From Holothuria scabra (lineage: Eukaryota > Echinodermata > Holothuroidea > Aspidochirotida > Holothuriidae), in NCBI GenBank assembly GCA_037179385.1, contig CM074181.1, forward strand, positions 48,628,394 through 48,692,393: 64,000 bases of DNA, written 5' to 3'. Shown one piece after another: positions 58,539 to 64,000 of this stretch; the first letter of the stretch is position 1, and each line of letters begins with the position of its first letter. The translations under genes and the position numbers were made by a program. The notes below the pieces were generated by a model, which worked only from the letters and a program-made list of their open reading frames with translations, did not search any database and was not told where the DNA came from.

Positions 58539-58899
58539 AAACAAAGTCACCCAGCAAATGTGTCTTAACAGAAGGGCCTCCCTGACAGACACCTAGGAAT
58601 TCTCCAATTTCCTTTAGCTTCATGCATATCAACCCATCAGATTCCATGAAAAAGTGTCAAGTCCTTGGAATTCATCTTGCACCCCTTCAATACCTCTATT
58701 GGCTTGTTGTTCCTAAATGAAGTTGTTTCTTATGGAAGCCCATTAGTGTTGGATATTGCGTGGTACGGGATCAAGTTCCAGGCAGAAAAAAGACAGGAGA
58801 GTTCAGTTGATTTTAAAATATTTATTTGATGATTTTAGTTCCACAAAAAGTAAGTTGAATTAATTATTCTGCCAGCCTAATACGATTCCTAAGATATGT

Positions 58900-59230
58900 G
58901 TATCCCTCTGCGTCTACGGCACGAGTCTCCAGCTCGCAGGCTTGGTCTTGTGAATCGTGCGAGCTCTGAACACATGCAGTCCCCTGATTGGTCAAATGTT
59001 ATGACGCACCCATATGAATAATTATTAAGATATAAATGACCAATGAGGAGGCTGCAAAGGGGGAAATTGGCCACACCTCGAAAATATGGGTTGCAGCTTG
59101 CACGTGGAGCTACGGCAATGTGATATGTCACGTCCACTGGTAACACGTGACGGGAAACAGGAAGGGCCCTGGGAATCTAGAACAAAGGGAAGGGAGCGTT
59201 GCTTGTAAACAACAAGATGGCGTCTGGTAA
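58900..59230 (+). promoter_or_regulatory. CpG-rich block, possible promoter and first exon
   Basis: Markedly richer in G, C and CpG than its surroundings. Contains TATAAATG (about 59030), CCAATGAG (59040), the E-box-like AACACGTGACG (about 59141) and then CAACAAGATGGCGTCTGGTAAAG, where the ATG at 59217-59219 has a good context and ATGGCGTCTG is followed at once by a donor-like gtaaag. That would make a very short coding first exon (MAS, phase 1). No downstream exon of such a gene was found before the window ends, and AAGATGGCG also occurs in MITEs, so this remains a candidate. Confidence 0.3.
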
Positions 59231-59819
59231 AGGTCATGGAGAGTGCACCATACTACATGACATTAGCGCTATATGCAAAATATTTTTTAATTCAATATCA
59301 GGAAGAACTAATTCATTTCAGAAAATTAATTTGTTGCTAGTAATGTAGCAATAATTTGTTTTTACTAATTAGTCTTTCCCATGAAGGACTTAACAATTTT
59401 TAATACAAATTAATAACCCATAAAATCAAATAATTAATACCTAAAAATTGAATATTTTTCACATGGCAATGAATGTGCTTTCCTAGGATTGTAACTTCTT
59501 GTAGTAGAACTATGATCAAGAGAACCCTACCTGCCCTTTGACCAGCTTCATTTATTTGAATTCAAGTAAATCTATGTTTGTATTAGCGCAAGGAAAGTCC
59601 AGCAATTCAATGATTTTTTTTTATATAAACATCTGCATTGGAAAAATCGTGTTGAAATGCAACATAATGCTGTTGTTTACAAAGACCCTTTTGTGCACAA
59701 AAGGTGATAAAAGATTATTTAATATTATAAATTTAAATGTAAAATTGTACCAAATAATTTGATAGCTGACTTGAAAGAAGGCATGTCGAAAACATGTAAT
59801 AAAAAAACAAAATGAACGA
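59231..59819. other. no gene recognised
   Basis: Very AT-rich. No exon-like segments noticed. Confidence 0.35.
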
Positions 59820-60310
59820 AACAAAATTCAATTCCTTAATCCTCTGCAACTGCTATTTGGGGAAAAAGGTGATGGTTGTTAATGATATTTTTGATGAAGG
59901 TAATTACTCATTATTGTTTGAGATGTTTATAACAAGACAATCAATTAACATAAATCCCTTTTACCCTTTTTGGCCTTATTTCAGCCATACCTACTCCCTG
60001 GAAAAATGCATGGTAATGACTTGAATAACAACGAAACTCCAGTTCAGATTAACCACCCTTTCTTTACTAGACAACTTATAAAACCTAAATTAATTCTAAT
60101 ATTATCCCCTCAATTGCTTTTAATAAAACGGATAAAAAATCTGACCTATAGAGACTATTGGGATATAGTTTTTCAGATACTATTTTATTCTTTATTATTA
60201 ACAAAGGAGATTGACTTAACGAAGGTGATTGACTTAGTCAATTGCCTGATTCTGGCCAGCATCTTAATCCATAACTTTGTTGGATCCATGGTGACCACTT
60301 CCAACCCTTA
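59820..60310 (+). pseudogene. possible decayed LINE (L1-like) C-terminal fragment
   Basis: The frame at 59812-60024 reads SLILCNCYLGKKVMVVNDIF, DEGNYSLLFEMFITR and NINPFYPFWPYFSHTYSLEK. The V-NDIFDE-x-x-...-F-EMF pattern followed by N-x-x-x-F/Y resembles the region after the reverse transcriptase in L1/Tx1-type LINEs. The frame then shifts and continues with ETPVQINHPFFTRQLIK. Weak evidence. Confidence 0.35.
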
Positions 60311-60724
60311 AGAGGACTTACTTGGGGAAAGAAAGTTTTTCGGACCCAGACTGGATTCCTCTTCAGCTGTATTAAGGCTCCCCTCCTGTCTCCTCTGGAA
60401 ACACAGACAGCAGTAGCATTTCTCTGAATAGAGCAGCAATATACTGTTGTATGTGTTTCCAGAGGAAGCTGAAACATATCAAAACTTTGTCCCATAGGGC
60501 CTAATTCTTTGTGTGTGCTAATTGGAAAAGGATCTATTGTTTGAATTTAGAAAGAGTTTGATTGCAGTAAGTTCTTTTTTGTGTCCTTCAAAAGTTCAAA
60601 AAGGGGAGGAGCCCTTAATTATCTCAAAGAATGTGTGGTTTGCAGACTGTATTGATACAACAAGGAACCCAATTTTCAGTTATTATGGGGATACCCTGTA
60701 AGAAGCTGTTGGCACTCTCTCTCT
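60311..60724. other. inverted 25-bp pair, no gene
   Basis: CTCCTCTGGAAACACAGACAGC (about 60391) and GTATGTGTTTCCAGAGGAAGC (about 60449) are inverted copies about 35 bases apart, a foldback remnant. Confidence 0.45.
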
Positions 60725-60985
60725 GTTAAAGGGCAAGAGCAGTCGCCCAGACTTTTTTGAAAACGGTAGCTTTATTTCACACTTTTCTGCGTATTTCTTT
60801 TCAGAGCATCTCCTATAATACATTAAAACTTCAATATTGCATATTGGAGGTTAGCAAAGCAGTTACTATCAGTGAATTTTACAACTGAGGAAAAGAAAAT
60901 ATTGTCACATGACTCTCAGGAGCCAATCATTAAACAGGACAGGATACTACACTACTTCAGGTTGGAGTGAATACTCTTGCCCTTG
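60725..60985 (+). mobile_element. MITE family A, + copy
   Basis: TTAAAGGGCAAGAGCAGTCG, ATATTGTCACATGACTCTCA and TTCAGGTTGGAGTGAATACTC. The right TTAA is lost. Confidence 0.65.
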
Positions 60986-61774
60986 CTGCACGGCCTAGTC
61001 AGTTAAGAAGAGACCCAGTATAGCCTGACTGAAGGTCTCCCTTTTAGAATGTTTACCAGGCTATGCTATGAATGTACGCAATAATTGCATTCAACCAAAA
61101 AGCAAATTATTGAATAGAAAGAATATCAATTGTGAATTGTACTGAAAACACTAGATCTGAAATCCCTTTTGTCAGTTGGCTTTACATGGAAAATCCTCCA
61201 CATACTTTCCCAGGACAACTCATGCATTGCTGTGATCTCAGTTTTGACACTCCTTCTTGAGTTGTTTCCTAGTACTTTTATATATGCCTGGTGTCAGACA
61301 GCTCCATATCCCCTCAAGGTTGTGATAGTTAGGGTCAAAATTTGATCAATCAATCCTATGCTGCAGGGCAAAACTACCTTTTTCAAAAGTCCATTTTATT
61401 GCAAACAATGCATCATTGTGGTAACCCCCTAGTCTGGGTAGGTAGGGTTCCCTCTTCCCCTCCTGAGTGCTTAGGAGCTATTTTACTGATTCTGGTCCTT
61501 TTGCAAGAGCATTCTGTATCATCCTAGTGTAATTTTAAATTCCAATGCAACCATGCTTGAAATAATGACAGGTTAGGCAAAATACAGAATGTGTTTACTG
61601 TCCCTACTCAAATTTGGGAGGAATATTTGTCTCCCTTACTCCTAATGATAAATCACTTTGAAAGCAAATTTAAGGAAAAATAAAGTTTTGATATGTCAGA
61701 AAATGTTGTACCCTAAGAATTTTTGTGTGGTTTGCATTCAACTCCTTTTTATGGTTATCAAGATATAATAAAAA
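60986..61774. other. no gene recognised
   Basis: AT-rich sequence leading into the microsatellite. Confidence 0.35.
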
Positions 61775-62396
<622 letters not shown>

Positions 62397-62411
62397 AGTA
62401 ATAATAATTAG

Positions 62412-62949
<538 letters not shown>

Positions 62950-63814
62950 AATACGGTTTTTATAAAGTACCTTACACAAAGAGTCTCAAAATGCTGATGT
63001 TAGCAGGATACCCCTCCTCCCTAAAATTGATCCAGTTTGAGGAATATAACACAAGATATGCATTCCCCATAAAACTAAGTGATAAAAATACTTTGAGGCC
63101 TACATTTACACATCACCATAAATTAACAGCACTCTTTGCATATACTTCTCAAAGGGGAAGGGGAAACTCCAGGATGACATCCAATGACCTGGGTCATGCT
63201 TTAACATTTTGCATCATATCCCCCCTAAATGCTCTCAAATCAGCGTCCTTGGCAGGCTGCCTCAATATATCAATCTCTGCAAAGTTTTTGAAGTGGTATA
63301 CCACCCTACAGGTTCAGTCATTATAAATTTACTATTGTGGTGGGGCAGGGATTATGACCAGTGGCATATGCAGACAAGATACTGCAGGGGGAAGGGAATG
63401 GGCAAAATGGCTTCAGTTTCATGGGACCAAATGTGTATTGCTCAATGACAACTTGAAAATTTTCAGGCCCTTCCCCCCCCCCCCCCTCCCCTCACTCATC
63501 TGCCTGACTGTGGGGCCTGGCTTAGGAGACTCAAAAGTGTGGTCCTTTTGCTTTCCAAGATATCTAGGATATCTAGCAATTACAGAAAAGGTTCAAAAGA
63601 ATTAGTTTGAAGGAGCTGTCCAGTACTACACAGCAACTGGCATGTAGCATTAGGAGCACATTACATTATGGATTGAATCAAAAAAATGCAGAGTAGCTCA
63701 TATTACTTAGCATGCACCGAATGTGTTCTGAATCAACATTAGGACATTGTATGCTCTCTAGGGTCAAATTTTACAGCCTTTGGCAATGCTAAGAAGCTTT
63801 TAATGACTTAGAAG
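62950..63814. other. no gene recognised
   Basis: C run at 63473-63486. The frame at 62991-63326 (111 codons) has no recognised motif or splice support. Confidence 0.4.
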
Positions 63815-64000
63815 ACATTACACTTTTGTCTCAATTAACAAACTGAGCTTAAGCATGTCATTTTAAAATAATAGAGACAATTTTAAACTGTCCAATATGT
63901 TCTGACTGCAGTTTCTACTGGTTCAATGCAGGATCCTCATCTATTATTTTAAAATGACATGCTTAAGCTCAGTTTGTAAATTGAGACAAAAATGTAATGT
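63815..64000. repeat. long inverted repeat, 60-bp arms, runs to window edge
   Basis: Left arm 63815-63874 (starts ACATTACACTTTTGTCTCAA) and right arm 63941-64000 are inverted copies with about two mismatches, around a 66-base loop. The right arm is cut by the window end, so the arms may be longer. Confidence 0.85.

Overview
The window is AT-rich animal DNA from a repeat-dense genome. It has small exons with GT/AG borders in large introns, Pol III-type SINEs, non-LTR retrotransposon debris, many short inverted-repeat DNA transposons and long microsatellites. A lineage with IL-17 receptors plus this repeat mix fits a marine invertebrate, possibly an echinoderm or other invertebrate deuterostome. 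The sequence alone does not fix the species, and nothing here is bacterial or viral.

One protein-coding gene can be read with confidence. It lies on the + strand from about 17.8 to 49.3 kb as ten exons (17809-17860, 23603-23782, 24452-24576, 25554-25692, 30119-30163, 33392-33561, 34319-34396, 45307-45427, 46559-46738, 48758-49344). All nine introns have GT/AG borders and compatible phases. Together the exons encode the last 558 residues of a single-pass membrane receptor; the signal-peptide exon was not securely found. The ectodomain matches the two fibronectin-III-like domains of the IL-17 receptor family (IL-17RA-like), with eight N-glycosylation sequons. The most interesting point is the cytoplasmic side: after the membrane segment there is no SEFIR domain, which normally recruits Act1/TRAF. 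Instead there is a tail of about 200 residues carrying two ITIM-like tyrosine motifs and a YxN (Grb2 SH2-type) motif. A candidate alternative terminal exon at 42980-43174 could give a soluble form, and the reading frame stays open for 91 codons after the TAG stop.

Region by region: 1-17.8 kb is upstream or intergenic and holds repeats (TTAA-flanked MITE families, hAT-type MITEs with perfect 8-bp target duplications at 6059-6636 and 7695-7867, local tandem duplications). 17.8-49.3 kb is the receptor gene; its introns carry a 1.85-kb terminal-inverted-repeat transposon, a tRNA-like gene, about ten tRNA-derived SINE copies, a decayed LINE 3' end and nested transposons, two of them with matching empty sites elsewhere in the window. 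49.3-59 kb is 3' UTR or intergenic with more repeats. A CpG-rich block at 58.9-59.23 kb could be a promoter and first exon of a second gene. 59.8-64 kb holds decayed LINE pieces, a stepwise-mutated trinucleotide-to-hexanucleotide microsatellite, a long (ATG)n tract and a 60-bp-arm inverted repeat that runs to the window edge.

All coordinates were read by eye. Splice sites and reading frames were checked by hand; repeat-family assignments are by visual comparison inside the window, so their edges are good to roughly ten bases unless a target duplication is named.
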